Positions 31,731 to 43,972 are shown, counted from the first letter of the stretch. The stretch is DNA of 64,000 nt from Tricholoma matsutake (GCA_026075535.2 AP026550.1:8990001-9054000); one strand, 5' to 3'. Notes: generated from the sequence alone by a model not told the origin. Numbers and translations are program-made.

Positions 31731-32790
31731 ACCCATTGTCCACCTGATGAGCAGTGGCTCATCAGCATGGGGGTGGGTGCTCCATCATCATCTGCTGGCA
31801 GCATTGGTGCTGGTGCTGGTGCCGGCGTCATGGTCCCCCTCCCCCCTCTCTGCATCACTCTCCCCCTCCCCCTTGTTGTCTGCACACATGAACCACCCTA
31901 CAAGTAGATGCTTGCAGGCATGGGGCTGGTGCTGGTGTCTCCCCTCCCCCCCATCTTCTCATCTCCCATCCCTGCCTTCCCTTCATCGTCTCCCCTCCCC
32001 CACATCGTCTTGTCTCCCAGTGTTTCCCCAAGGTGTCATGCTCTCCCCATTTCCACCCTGGTTGCACCCATGAAGCACCCCACGAGCAGTTGCCCATGGG
32101 TGTGGGGTGGGTTGCCATGTCAGTGTCATTGTCATGTTAGTCCCCCACCTCTGTTGTCGTAGACATGTTAGACCCGTAATCCACCCTATGAGCAGTTGCT
32201 CATAGGCATGGGCGCAGGTGCCATCTGCAGCAGTGTGGGGTGGGGTGTGGATGGCATTGATGTGCACTCGCGATCCACCCCATGAGCAGTTGCTCGAGGG
32301 CATGGGGTGGGTGCTGGTTCATCATTTGTCATTGTCGAGTCCTGGGCAAGGTGATGGTATTGTTGTTAGGATGACATGATGGGTAAATTAGGGTGGGGGT
32401 GCATACCTGGTGGGTCTCCTGTCAGACATTGTCCCCTCCCTCTCATTGTTGTCATTGTTGTTCCATTGCCAGTCCTCTCCCCATGTTGTTGTTGTCCCCC
32501 AGCATTGTTGGATTGTCATTGTTGTCATCAGTATTCTAGTTAGTGCCTATATCCCATAGTCCTGGTGTTCCATTGTTGCTCTGTTGTCATTATGTTGTCA
32601 TTCTGTTGTCTGGTGGTGGTGTTGCCATTCCCTTGTCATTTTGAACTTCTGCCTGTTCCCACCCCACAAACAGTTGCTCGTGACAGTGGTTCAGGGTGCT
32701 GTGGTGGTGGTGATGGCCATCATCATCTTGTCCTCATTGCTCCTCACAAGCAGTGGTTTGTTAGCATTTTCTCCAGACTGAGGTAACTTG
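31731..32790 (-). repeat. hairpin-exon repeat family, inverted cluster
   Basis: Six palindromes (31744-31765, 31897-31918, 32076-32100, 32181-32206, 32274-32300, 32660-32682) lie in the opposite orientation to their neighbours. The flanking GGGTGGAT occurs as ATCCACCC on their left. A complement of the GAGACCCACCAGGTATGCAC word lies near 32410. Long C/T-rich stretches separate the copies. Confidence 0.55.
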
Positions 32791-33180
32791 CCAAACTCAC
32801 CTTGTATGGTCACCAATACTTCCAACTATGGAAGGACAGAATTGTTCACTGTGAGAGACTTAGAACCAACCTAGAAAATGGCAAAAACAATCAGTCTACA
32901 GGAAAAGAAATTGATAAGAAAACAACCATACCTTACTTTGAAATGACTGATTTGCAAATACTAGGTTGATGGTTATGGTCATAAGGGAGAGATGTAACAA
33001 GGAAGGGAATACAGCTGACACATGTCAAGCTGTGTGAGCAACAGACTCTGTCACAGTCATGGAGGTTGAGGAAGAGAAATTGGATGCATCACATTCTTTG
33101 TATGTGTACCCGTGTACCCTAAAATTTTGTGCCCCATTGGGTGCTCATGTGACCAAGTTCAAAGTCACTTGACTTGAGTG
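32791..33180. other. spacer, no gene recognised
   Basis: No frame with a recognisable product and no repeat family member was seen. Confidence 0.35.
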
Positions 33181-33189
33181 TAAGTTGAA

Positions 33190-34193
33190 CATTCAAGTTG
33201 AGACTCACTCACCCTGCTACCACTATGCCTCCTCCTTCTATCACAACCTACCACCACCATAACACTGTCAACCTCCTCCTAGCCAGGGATCTCCATCAAC
33301 AGCAAGCAGCAAACTGCATGGCTGCAAAATTGCCATGTCATGCACATATCCAGATGTTGACAGCGTTAACAGTCATCAATTCATGTTGAAGAACCTGAGG
33401 CCCCTCAACACAAAGTAAATTAAGTGTTTTCAATGTTCTTTTCTTTCTTTTTCAAATACTAACAGTCTTGTTCAGTTATTTTAGGTTATCTACTACCACA
33501 ATGATGCATGATGCATGACACATGCTCACCCTTTCCTCTCCTTCCAAATGGGATGTGAGAGGGTTGTTTGGGGTTAAGAGACCCCATGGAGGCACCAGGA
33601 GGCCCAGATAACAGAGTGCTCACAAGGTAAGCACATGAAATGCCTCTAACCCCACCACCTCATCACTAACCACCCCTCACCTCAAAATATGAAACACCAC
33701 CACAACAATGGCAGGATGGCGTAAAAGGACCCATAATCAATGAGACAGCCCCCCATGACCACCGCTATGAGCCTCTGCTTGTAGGGTGGGATCGTGGGCA
33801 GTAATGACAATGATGCCAGAAATGGAACAACAATGGAATGACGGGAGTGTGGGAGACGACAAAACAACAAGACAGCTGGAGTCGAGGGGGAGACAATGAG
33901 GAGGCAAATCAAATGAAAAAAAGGCCCATGAGATGTTGTTTGATGTCTCTTGGCCATCAGTAAGTTTTTTTATTACTCTAGTTTCACTATTTTGCTGCTA
34001 ACAATCTTTAGAATACTACTACTACCATGATGACAGGACAACAAAGCTGACCAGCCCCCACCACCACTGTTGTGAGCCCCTGCTTTCAAGGTGGATTGTG
34101 GGTGCTTAATGATGAACACCACCTGCAGCCTCATGAGGGGTGGATTGTGTTTGGACTGACAATGACAATGACTGAGGGGGACGGGAGGGAGGG
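33190..34193 (+). repeat. hairpin-exon repeat family, forward copy with introns
   Basis: Intron-like segments are at about 33413-33483 (GTAAAT ... TTTTAG) and 33960-34012 (GTAAGTTTTTTT ... GCTAAC ... CTTTAG). Both are followed by CTACTACCAYGATG. A hairpin GGCCCATGAGAT ... ATGTCTCTTGGCC ends right at the second donor (33922-33957). CTTCCAAATGGGATGTGAGA is at 33541-33560, and palindromes are at 33763-33790 and 34071-34094. Confidence 0.5.
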
Positions 34194-34320
34194 GAGACAA
34201 GACAATGACAAGAGGGAGGGGAGACAACAACAAGAGGGAGGGGAGACAACAACAAGAGGGAGGGGAGACAACAACAAGAGGGAGGGGAGACAACAACAAG
34301 AGGGAGGGGACAATGAAGAG
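34194..34320 (+). repeat. 22-bp tandem repeat
   Basis: About five copies of AGACAACAACAAGAGGGAGG plus GG occur, then a looser run of GACAATGA and GATGATGA words to about 34520. Confidence 0.8.
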
Positions 34321-34767
34321 GGAGGGGGCACAATGATGACAGTGAGAGAAGGAATAATGATGATGGCAAGAGGGGGGACGACAATGATGATGATGACGAT
34401 GATGAGAGGGGGACAACAACAACAACAATGGCAAGGGGGGGACAACAACAACAATGACAATGACAACAATGACAATGACAATGACAACTATGATGAGAGG
34501 GGGGATGATGACAATGGTGAGGGGAGGATGATGACACCACCACCATGGACACCAACACCAGGCCCAGGAGACACTCATCTCCTGGGTGTTTTTCTTTCTT
34601 TCTTTTTTCTGGCCCAGGGGACATGCATCTCCTGGTCCATTTTTTTTGTTTCTCTGGGCCCATGGCACCTGAAATCCACTCCACGCCTCAAGAGCCACCA
34701 CTGGATGGAAATGACCAATATCGGACACAGCTGGCCCAAACAATGATTATGTTGTTTGGGCCCTAGG

Positions 34768-35169
34768 TGTTAGGAAACCACCCCATTACCTAATAAACTT
34801 TCATTTTTATTTTATTATGTCGAATTACGCTACATGATGCCAAATGACGCTACATTTTGATAGCGTGAGAATTTTATTTTGCACGCATCAAAATGTACGC
34901 GCATGTACGAGTGCATCGGTAATAACAATGTACAATATATGTAACATAGTATATAAACCCTAAATATATGCCTAGGGGACCCCAGTTGTGTTCTCTTAGG
35001 TATTCCACCTATGTTTTCGGTGTGAAAGGCCTATCTCAACAAACTCACCTATTAATAACCCCTCGCATCAAAACCATCAATTCCCCCATCACGAGCGCGG
35101 ATCCTGCCCCCTTCTTGTAGAGAGAACCCGCACGGTCTTAGCTAGCAGATAGTGGGTGTCACCCTAACA
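34768..35169 (+). repeat. 5' LTR of the 34.8-kb gypsy element
   Basis: It is 402 bp, TGT...ACA, with the same length as the partner at 41012-41413. Confidence 0.93.
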
Positions 35170-36093
35170 GAAGAACACAACTTCCCATATCAGTGCACCT
35201 TCTCTTACTTGCGCATACGTCATTGTTTCACTATAAGGGCAACCTGAGCCTCTAGCAAAGGGAAATCCGAAGTTAAAATTATGCTACATAATACAGGGAT
35301 TGGGGGCGCACCTAGCAAAGGGAAATCCGAAGAGAAAACTCTAAGGATCCCCTTGCTGATGCCCAGTATATGTGAAGACGACAAAAATCAAATATAACCT
35401 AAAAATAGAAAAAGGCGGAGATAGGTGGATCAAGGCCGCCGAATGACATCATACCAAGGGGTATGTGTCGGAAGGGGTACTCCGCCTCTAAATATAAAAG
35501 TGTCAACATATACAAACATGATAGCAAGGGAAAATTAGTAATAAAATCCGGAAAAATCATAGAAAATGAAGAATAGAAGGAAATGAGGTGGGGAAAAATA
35601 TGGACGAACATAAAAAATAGGAAAAACACACAGGGCACCCCCCTAGTCCCCTTACATTCACCACGCCACATCCGATTACTCATCCTTTTGGCATGAGCCG
35701 GAAGTACTTGTATATACGTAATCTACCTTTTCTTTCGTAAGCCAACGCCAGGCCTCGCCTTACATTGTGACCGCCAGTGATCGAGAGGCAGCGCTCATCA
35801 TTATGACAGCTGCAACCAGACAACCGATTGGATCTGGTTTAGTTACGATTTACATCACTCTATTCGGACGACTATTTTAGTTACAAGCTGAATTCAGTGT
35901 TATCTCCGAGATCAGGCACTGTTGGAAGGGTTATTGATCCGAAGTGTCAAAATAGGCGCCCGACGAACGACAAACCATTGACGAACCTCGACAAACCTTA
36001 TCACGTGACCCGTAAACATTTGGAGAGGTCTCGAAGAAAAAAAATAAATTTTTGAATTTGTCGAAGAAGTGATTCATCACAGATTCTACAATT
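35170..36093 (+). other. leader between 5' LTR and gag
   Basis: It contains a duplicated CTAGCAAAGGGAAATCCGAA (about 35253 and 35311). The primer-binding region should lie right after 35169. No frame of interest is seen. Confidence 0.5.
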
Positions 36094-37191
36094 ATGTCCA
36101 AACCTTCAACTTCTAATCCCGGTCCTAATCCTGTTCCCATACCAGCACTAGAGGCGAAAATTGATGCGCTCACAGCACAAATGTCGCAATTAGTGTCAGT
36201 ATTGGCAGCATCACAGCCCAGACAAGTGGAAGTACAGCCAGAGACAATAGGAGAAAGAGATGATGAGATGGAGGAGATGGTGGAGTGGATATTGCAGGAG
36301 GATGAGATGGTGGAGAAATCTGGAAATGGAAAAGCACGCTTACCTAAGTACGTGCCCCCGCAAATCTTTGACAGTACCATGGAGAATACAAAATCCTTCA
36401 TCAGCTCTATAGTATTGTACATCCATGGGAGGAAGCCAGAGTTTCGTACAGCTGAGTCTAGGATTATGTTTGCTCTCTCATACATTCAGGGGGGGAAAGC
36501 ACAGTTCTGGATAAATGAGGCTATTAATCAAATTGCTGCAGGAAATAAACCATTTGCAACCTTCAAGGAATTTTTGGAGAGATTGGAGGCACAGTTTAGA
36601 GACCCTAATCCAAAGGCAACAGCCAATGCTAAATTAAAGACCATGCGCCAAGGTTCCTTAACGGTGGATGAATTTATTTTGCAGTTCAAAGCAGAAGCTT
36701 GGCAAACGGACATGGGAGAAGCCGCGTTGGTAGAGTTTTTGAAAGCAGGATTAAATCCCTCTTTATTCAAGTCTGTCTACCGACTACCTTCTATGCCAGA
36801 GAAGTTGGACGAGTGGTATAATTGGGCAATGCACCTTGACCGGCAATATCGGCAGGAACAGGCAGAGTCAAAGTTGATGTACAGAAGTAGTAAATTTGGA
36901 AAGTCATCAGGAGGAAAGTCTGAGAAAGGAAGGGTGCCTCAGGCGCAAGCTCTGAGGGCACAGCCACCGGCCATGGCAGTGACACCTATAGTTACGGAGT
37001 CAGCAGCACCAGCAGAGGCAATGGAGGTTGATCAAGCAGGAAGACGAGCCCCACTTAAATGTTTTAACTGTGGGCAGTTAGGACACATTTCTAGGAATTG
37101 TAGGCAGAAAAGAAAGATTAGGGAAGCTACAATCGAGGAAGTGAAGCCGGAGGAAGGCAGGCAGAAGAATTTTGTGGAAGAGTCCCAGTGA
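36094..37191 (+). CDS. gypsy Gag with CCHC zinc knuckle
   Basis: The 365-residue intact frame starts MSKPSTSNPGPNP. It has a helical N-terminal part, the retrotransposon gag core (residues about 100-230, with QFWINEAINQIA and FLERLEAQFRDPNPKATA), a basic linker, and a CCHC knuckle CFNCGQLGHISRNC near residue 325. It would form the particle and bind element RNA. It is uninterrupted, in contrast to the rest of the window's retroelements. Confidence 0.92.
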   Translation: MSKPSTSNPGPNPVPIPALEAKIDALTAQMSQLVSVLAASQPRQVEVQPETIGERDDEMEEMVEWILQEDEMVEKSGNGKARLPKYVPPQIFDSTMENTKSFISSIVLYIHGRKPEFRTAESRIMFALSYIQGGKAQFWINEAINQIAAGNKPFATFKEFLERLEAQFRDPNPKATANAKLKTMRQGSLTVDEFILQFKAEAWQTDMGEAALVEFLKAGLNPSLFKSVYRLPSMPEKLDEWYNWAMHLDRQYRQEQAESKLMYRSSKFGKSSGGKSEKGRVPQAQALRAQPPAMAVTPIVTESAAPAEAMEVDQAGRRAPLKCFNCGQLGHISRNCRQKRKIREATIEEVKPEEGRQKNFVEESQ

Positions 37192-40100
37192 AGGTTTCCC
37201 CATTGGTGACCCAGAATCGTTACAATGTATTAGTATCCGAGGAAACCCAGAGTAAATCAGAAAAGGAAATTGAGGAGGAGTACAACTGTTGTGAATCATG
37301 TAACAAAGAAAATTGTCACATATCATTTCCGAAAACCCCTAAATTCTTTATTTGCTCTGCGTGAATAGAACCCGAAATCACCTTGACTGTGGGACTGAAG
37401 ACAGTGGACACACATGCAGCTATTGATGTGGAAGCGCTGCTTGACAGTGGTGCTACAGGATTATTTATTAATCGATCCTTAATTACCAGAAATGGTATTA
37501 ACACACGCAAGCTGGCACAACCTATAATGGTGTACAATATTGACGGAACAGTCAATCGTGGAGGAACTATCAAGGAGGAGGTGACTATGGTACTAAAGTA
37601 TCAGGAGCATTGGGAGCGAGCCATATTCGAAGTGTGCGATCTTGGGAAAACCAATCTAATAATAGGATGTCCGTGGTTATGGAAGCATAATCCCGAAATT
37701 GATTGGAAAACTGGGAAAGTACAAATGACTCATTGTCCTAAGGAATGTAATGTGTATGGGAGGAAGATGAAGAAGGAAAAAAGGAAAAAGAAAGAGAAAG
37801 AACATCTGAGAAAGTATTCTGTTACGATGGAGGAAGTGGAGGATGAGGAAATGCCAAATGGGGAAGTTCCGATCATGATCGAGAAAGAAGAGCAGAAGCA
37901 AACCTTTAGAGCAGTTCGTGGAGGACAGTCGTGGGACAAGAATATTGTGAAGGTGGAGAAGCCAGTGGAGGAATGGGTGCCAAAAGTGTATCATGAACAT
38001 TTGTCAGTGTTCCAAAAGAAGGAGTCTGAGTGAATGCCGGTGTGGAAGCCATGGGATCATGCGATTGAGATGAAGCCAGGGTTTGTGCTGAAGAAGTCGA
38101 AGGTATATCTGTTATCTCCGATGGAACAAGAAGAAGTGGATGCATTCCTGAAGGAGCAATTGTGCAAAGGATACATACGACCTTTGAAATCACCGCAGAC
38201 ATCACCAATATTCTTCGTGCCCAAAAAAGACCAAAGGAAGAGGATGTGTACTGATTATAGGTATCTGAATGAGTGGACAGTGAAGAATGCATACCCCCTG
38301 CCGTTGATCTCAGAAATAATTGATAAGGTGGGAAAAGCCAAGGTCTTTACAAAATTGGATTTACAATGGGGATACAACAACGTACAAATAAAGAAAGGAG
38401 ATGAGTGGAAAGCTGCATTTGCCATGCGTCGAGGATCCTTTGAGCCGCTTGTCATGTTTTTTGGGATGACTAATAGTCCCCAACCTTTCAAAATATGATG
38501 AACGACATTTTCAAGGATGTAATAGACAAATGTGTGGTAATAATATTTATTGATGACATTCTGATATTCACAGAGGATGAAGAGAATCATGATGTGATAG
38601 TGCAGGAGGTGTTATGGAGGTTGGCAGAGAATGATCTATTTTTGAAACCAGAGAAGTGTGTGTTTGGGGCAAGCGAAATCAAGTTCCTAGGATTATTGAT
38701 CGGCACTGATGGGAGCAAAATGGATCCGATCAAGGTACAGGCAATCACAGATTGGCCTGCGCCCACCCATGTCAAGGAGGTTCAAGCCTTCTTGGGACTC
38801 ACAAATTATTATCGTCACTTTGTGCACAATTTTTCTAAAATTGCCGCACCCTTACATAACCTTATGCAAAAGGGAGTAGTGTGGAGGTGGGGAGAGCAGC
38901 AGCAGACAGCATTTGAGGAGTTAAAGAGGAGGTTTGTGGAGGGACCAATATTAGCCCCAGTGGATTTCATGCGCCCTTTACGAGTGGAATCCAATGCATC
39001 CAATTTTGCTACTGGAGCAGTATTATCAATGCTGTGCGAAGATGACAAATGGCATCCTTGTGCATATTTGTCCCGAGGGTTGAATGATGTGGAGAGGAAT
39101 TATGATGTGCATGACAAAGAGATGTTGGGGATTGGAGGCGTGGAGGCATTATTTGGAGGGATGTACACATCAGATTGAGATCTGGACGGATCATCAAAAT
39201 CTGCAATACTTCATGTCCGCTAAAAAGCTTAATCGCTGGCAAGCACATTGGGCACTATTCCTATCATGTTTCAATTTTCACTTGGTCCACAAAGCAGGAA
39301 GCTTAATGAGGAAAGCAGATGCATTATCCAGATGTATTGATCATAAAAGGGGGGTGGAGGAGGACAATAAAAATGTTACCTTACTCAAACCCGAATACTT
39401 TCGCATTTGCGCTATGCGTCAAGGGCATCTATTAATAGATAGCTCGGAAATGGAAATGTGGTCTAAAATTAGACAATGTTCGGAAATGGACGATGAAGTA
39501 GTGGAAGCCGTGAAAGCTCTGAAGGGAGAGAAGAAAGGTAACATCAAAGGAGACAAATGGGCTGAGGAACAAGGGTTGGTGTTGTTTCGAGGAAAAGTGT
39601 ATGTACCGAAGGATCAGGATTTGCTAAGGGAGATTGTCCGGTTACATCACAATACACCGATTGCCGGACACCCAGGAAGATGGAAGACGTTGGAATTAGT
39701 AATGAGAAATTATTGGTGGCCCAGAATTTCAAAGTATGTGTTGGGGTATGTGGATGGATGTGATATGTGCATGAGGGGGAAGAAATTTCCAGAGAAACCT
39801 GCAGGAAAATTAATGCCAAACCCTATACCTAAAGCGCCATGGCGAGATATATCTGTGGATTTTATTACTGGATTAGCCGAGGCTCAAGGGTACAATGCAA
39901 TATTCGTAGTATGCGACCGCTTTACAAAGGAGGTCCATATTATTCCTACTACTACAGAAACCTCATCATTGGGCTTGGCATGCCTCTATCTAAATCATGT
40001 ATGGCGGTTACATGGGTTACCCAATACCGTTATCTCTGATCGTGGACCACAATTTGCTTCCACATTTATGCGAGAACTAAACAACATATTGGGAATTCAA

Positions 40101-40999
40101 ACTAAATTATCTATGGCATATCACCCGCAGACTGATGGGCAGACAGAGAGAATGAATCAGGAGTTGGAGCAGTACCTACGTATGTTTGTCAACTACCGAC
40201 AAACCGACTGGCCCGAATGGTTGGCAATTGCCGAATTTTCCCACAAAAACAAATTCCATTTGGCTACTCATATGTCACCCTTTTTCACGAATTATGGATA
40301 TCATCCTCGCATGGGAGTAGAACCCAGAAGGGAAGTCAAAGTACAGTCGGTAGAAGATTTTGTATCTAAGATGCAAAAGGTACAAGAGGAAGCAGAGGTG
40401 GCATTGAAGAAAGCACGTGATGACATGATGCAACATATGGATTGTACTCGAGCATGCGCTCCAGAGTACAAAGTTGGTGACTTGGTATGGCTAAGTACCA
40501 AGGACCTGAATATTCCACGACCTTCGAAGAAACTTACGGAGAAACAAGTTGGCCCATATGCGATCTCTAAAGTGATCTCGCCTAATGTGGTAGTGCTAAA
40601 ATTACCCTGATCATTTAAGATTGATCCCGAGATTAACATATCCCACCTACGCCCTTACCGTCCGCCCACTATTCCTGGCCAACAAACTACTCCGCAACCT
40701 CCGATAATAGTAGAAGGTGCTCCAGAATACATAGTTGAAGAAATTCTAGACTCACGTCTTCGATGGAACAAATTGGAGTTCTTAATAAAGTGGAAAAACT
40801 ATACCGATGAAAATAATTCGTGGGAACCTGAAGAGAATTGTAAGTGAGCGCGTAATGCGATCGCCCAATTCTTTAAACATAATCCGAATGCTCTGCGTTG
40901 CATTGCGAGAATGGTGTATGAGGGAATGAAATTCCAGCCTTACCAAAATTTCACAGAGGGGACAAACATAATATTTTCTCGCCTGGAAGTCGAGGCATA
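37192..40999 (+). pseudogene. gypsy Pol: protease, RT, RNase H, integrase, chromodomain
   Basis: Protease: VEALLDSGATGLFINRS (about 37425) and LIIGCPWL. RT: MCTDYRYLN and FTKLDLQWGYNNV (38240-38390), with FIDDILIF as active site (about 38555). RNase H: VESNASNFATGAVLS and DKEMLG. Integrase: HHCC finger HHNTPIAGHPGRW with CDMCMRGKK; core with SVDFITG, VISDRGPQF and the Glu after GQTERMNQ. The chromodomain YIVEEILDSR and LEFLIKWKNY ends near 40999. Damage: TGA at 38031, 40608 and 40845 (CGA expected at least at the first two), a one-base loss near 38480 and a shift near 39130. Translation as one polyprotein is therefore broken now. The start of pol relative to gag is uncertain. Confidence 0.92.
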
Positions 41000-41011
41000 A
41001 AAGGGGGGTAA

Positions 41012-41413
41012 TGTTAGGAAACCACCCCATTACCTAATAAACTTTCATTTTTATTTTATTATGTTGAATTACGCTACATGACGCCAAATGATGCTACATT
41101 TTGATAGCGTGAGAATTTTATTTCGCATGCATCAAGATGTATGCGCATGTACGAGTGCATCAGTAACAACAATGTACAATATATGTAACATAGTATATAA
41201 ACCCTAAATATATGCCTAGGGGACCCCAGTTGTGTTCTCTTAGGTATTCCACCTATGTTTTCAGTGTGAAAGGCCTATCTCAACAAACTCACCTATTAAT
41301 AACCCCTCGCATCAAAACCATCAATTCCCCCATCACGAGCGCGGATCCTGCCCCCTTCTTGTAGAGAGAACCCGCATGGTCTTAGCTAGCAGATAGTGGG
41401 TGTTGCCCTAACA
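41012..41413 (+). repeat. 3' LTR of the 34.8-kb gypsy element
   Basis: It is 402 bp. By eye it differs from the 5' LTR at 13 sites, all transitions, most in CpG, TpG or CpA contexts. Confidence 0.93.
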
Positions 41414-41418
41414 CTAGG

Positions 41419-41770
41419 TAGGTTTATTTTGTGTTCGTCCACTGTTCTAATGCTAACTAGGCAATAGCATGGGTATGGGTACAGGTCATGAAATTATAAC
41501 CTGTGACCTGCAACCTACCTGTCACCAAGAGGGAGTCCTTACTTCAAAGTCTAATACTTATTACTTAGTGCCTAGTAATCTATGAAAACTATATAACTAT
41601 ATAACTACATATTAAAAATAAAAGGGGGGTGAACCCAGCTTAGTTGTTAGAAATGCCTGGGTTTATATACCCAGGATGCACACAGACCATTTGGTCTTGT
41701 TGTGCACATCACATCTTTGTTTATTGTTGACACATTATTTGCCATATGTAAGTTCACAACTCTCAGTGAC
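41419..41770. other. no gene; two hairpins
   Basis: Inverted repeats CCTGGGT...ACCCAGG (about 41657-41676) and GTGCACACAGACCA-like arms around TTTGGTC (about 41677-41712) stand out. The left edge continues the interrupted exon-intron module. Confidence 0.4.
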
Positions 41771-42580
41771 TTTAGACCATTATATATGGACTAACTAATG
41801 GTGGCTTTAGGCCATATTTAATGGTCCAGCTAATGTGGGCCCATAGACTGTAATAGACCATAGAAGATGTGTGGGCTCATCTGGCAGGTATAAGTTCATT
41901 TAAATAGAATGGGCTCATGGGTGAAATGAGTAGAGTTTTATACCACATGTGATGGGTGGCCCATGGGATATGTTAGTATTGGAATAGACCATAGATGATG
42001 GGTGGGCTTATAGGACATGAGGACTTAGCAGTAGACCATGGATGATGGGGTGGGCCCAAGTGTAATTTTGGGACTGGTATGGATCATGTATAATGGGTGG
42101 GCCTATGTGATATGTTAGCATTGGAGCAGACCATGGCTGATGGGTGGGCCTATAGGACATATTGAAGCAGTAGACTATGAATGTTATGGTAGGCCCATGT
42201 AGGTCATGTTAGCAGTGTATTAGACAATGAGATGAGGCTCTTACCATCGCTACATCTTAGCCTTCCAAGAAACTACATGGTAGCAAATGCCCATATTACA
42301 TATCAGCATCATAGATTCATAGTAGACCTTGAATATTTATTTGTCCTCTACTCGTGGCTGGATTGAACCATCAGGGTGAGTACATCAGGATTGAACCATC
42401 TAGGTGAGTAGATCTTGATTGGTCCATCAGGGTAACAATGTTGGGATTGAACCATCGGGGTAGGTACATCGGGAGAATATTGATCCATTGATGTAAGTCC
42501 ATTGTGTTGGAATTTCATTGAGGTTAGTACTATTGGAATTGGTTCATCAATGTGAGAACATCAGATCAGAACATCAATAT
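41771..42580 (+). repeat. degenerate tandem repeats, two kinds
   Basis: 41771-42235 holds roughly 45-60-bp units with AGACCATAGATGATGGGTGG and GGGCTTATAGGACATG words. 42355-42580 holds roughly 27-35-bp units with GGATTGAACCATCAGGGTGA. No coding frame is seen. Confidence 0.65.
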
Positions 42581-42728
42581 ATTTCCACTTTTCTATACTT
42601 TTGTTGGACTGTTCCAGACTAATATATTTAAGTAGTGTTAGTATCAGTGATAATATAATTCACTCTGATGTACTCATTCCTGCTTCTAGCTTACATCCCA
42701 AGATTGGCATTCATTAAAATAATGTAAA

Positions 42729-43972
42729 CTACAACTCAAATTTTGAATCGTTAGCTACATATGTCTTGAGGCAATTGTGCAGTTGTTCAACACCAGCTGC
42801 AAGATATAACTCTGCTTCTAACAACCTGGAGAGCAGGATGGCCTGCTTTTCCTTTGCTGTTGTCCTTACCCCAATGCCTCTTATTGTGTCTCCACTTCCA
42901 CTGTCCAAACCCAAATCCTTCATCAACTCCTTGATGCCGGGCCGCAAGAGGAAGGAGCAGACTGAAGCCGCCAACTCTTCAATCATTCCTTCCCCCTGAT
43001 CCTCTACCGCTCTCCCCTTTCCCTTCACTGCATTCCCAGATCCCAGCATGATGTCATCCACTTCCACTATCCCCACCGTCTCCTGCAGATTCCCCTCTCC
43101 ACCTCATCCAATTCATCGCCACCATCATCCCCCAGCTTCCACCTGCTCCTCTTCCTCAGTTTCTGGTTTGGGTGATCGATTGTCTTCAGAGGTCAGAGAA
43201 GGTGGTGTATGAGATTGTGGCCATTTTGGGGATGGCTGTTCCTCGCCACATACTATTGTTCTGACGTCATAGTCGGGTGTAGAAGCAAAGTCAATGGGGT
43301 CAGAGGCTGGAGATGACAGAGTTTTTGGGATGGTGACAATCGGGGGTGTTGGTGGGTGAGGAATGAATACAGGCCTTGTCCTGAGAGGAAGAGGCGGGGG
43401 TGGCAATGGCAGTAATGGCAGTGGAAGTAGCAAATCCAACTTAACATTTCCTTCCATAATTCCTTCCATCCAGTGCTTGTTTATAGTTGCCTGTCGTATG
43501 TGGAGTGGGGTTCCCTCCTCCAGTGGACTCTTGAACCTCACATGTCTATTCCATGCTACCACAAATCCTCACAAAAAGGCATTGGCCCAGAAGATGGCCT
43601 GCACATCCTCTGTGAGAACCTCTCTTTGCAAAGCAAATAACATTTTCTACAATTTGGAAGTGCATCATTGATCTGATAGCATGCCAATCCACTCACAAGG
43701 GCCAAATTTCTTTCCTTCATCATGGCCTTGATACTTTGGTCATGAAGTCCATTGCAGATGGATTGCTTGATCTTGCTGATCTGGCCAAGCACTTGTTGGC
43801 ATGTAACATTCATGGTTGATGAGTTGGCTGCAGCAGCGGGGTCAATGTTGAGATGAAAAAGAGTGAAACACTGAAAATCAACAATCACATGTTGTTGATC
43901 GATATACAATTGATATATACAAACAAATAATGTCCTGATTAAACGGTGTTTGGTGGTATCACTTGTTATCAT
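42729..43972 (-). pseudogene. hypothetical protein, frameshifted
   Basis: Three minus-strand frames overlap in a head-to-tail order: 43972-43556 (ends GPMPFCEDLW), 43562-43125 (VAWNRHVRFKSPLEEG, a Pro/Leu-rich stretch, then an acidic part), and 43076-42729 (an acidic-helical part ending LKTYVANDSKFEL). They are probably one gene with shifts or introns. A Cys-rich CRKCYLLCKERF stands near the junction of the first two. I do not recognise a family. Confidence 0.4.

Larger units (their letters stand above)
34768..41413 (+). mobile_element. Ty3/gypsy LTR retrotransposon with chromodomain
   Basis: The element is 6,646 bp with two 402-bp LTRs (34768-35169 and 41012-41413) that begin TGTTAGGAAACC and end CCCTAACA. 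CTAGG flanks both ends (34763-34767, 41414-41418). A purine tract AAAAGGGGGG precedes the 3' LTR. Gag, protease, reverse transcriptase, RNase H, integrase and chromodomain follow in gypsy order. It inserted at the GGGCCCTAGG end of a hairpin-exon module. It is the least decayed retroelement here: 13 LTR differences, two frameshifts and three TGA stops. Confidence 0.95.

Noticed and set aside
30643..34743. Pro/Leu/Val/His-rich frames on the minus strand
   Set aside because: They come from GA-rich or CA-rich low-complexity DNA with no domain and no conserved frame between module copies.
34730..34770. Helitron 3' end (hairpin followed by CTAG)
   Set aside because: The hairpin and CTAG look right, but the following GTAAGTTTTTTT is shared by the other copies, so the repeat continues past the supposed end. 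No Rep/helicase frame exists. A splice donor fits better.
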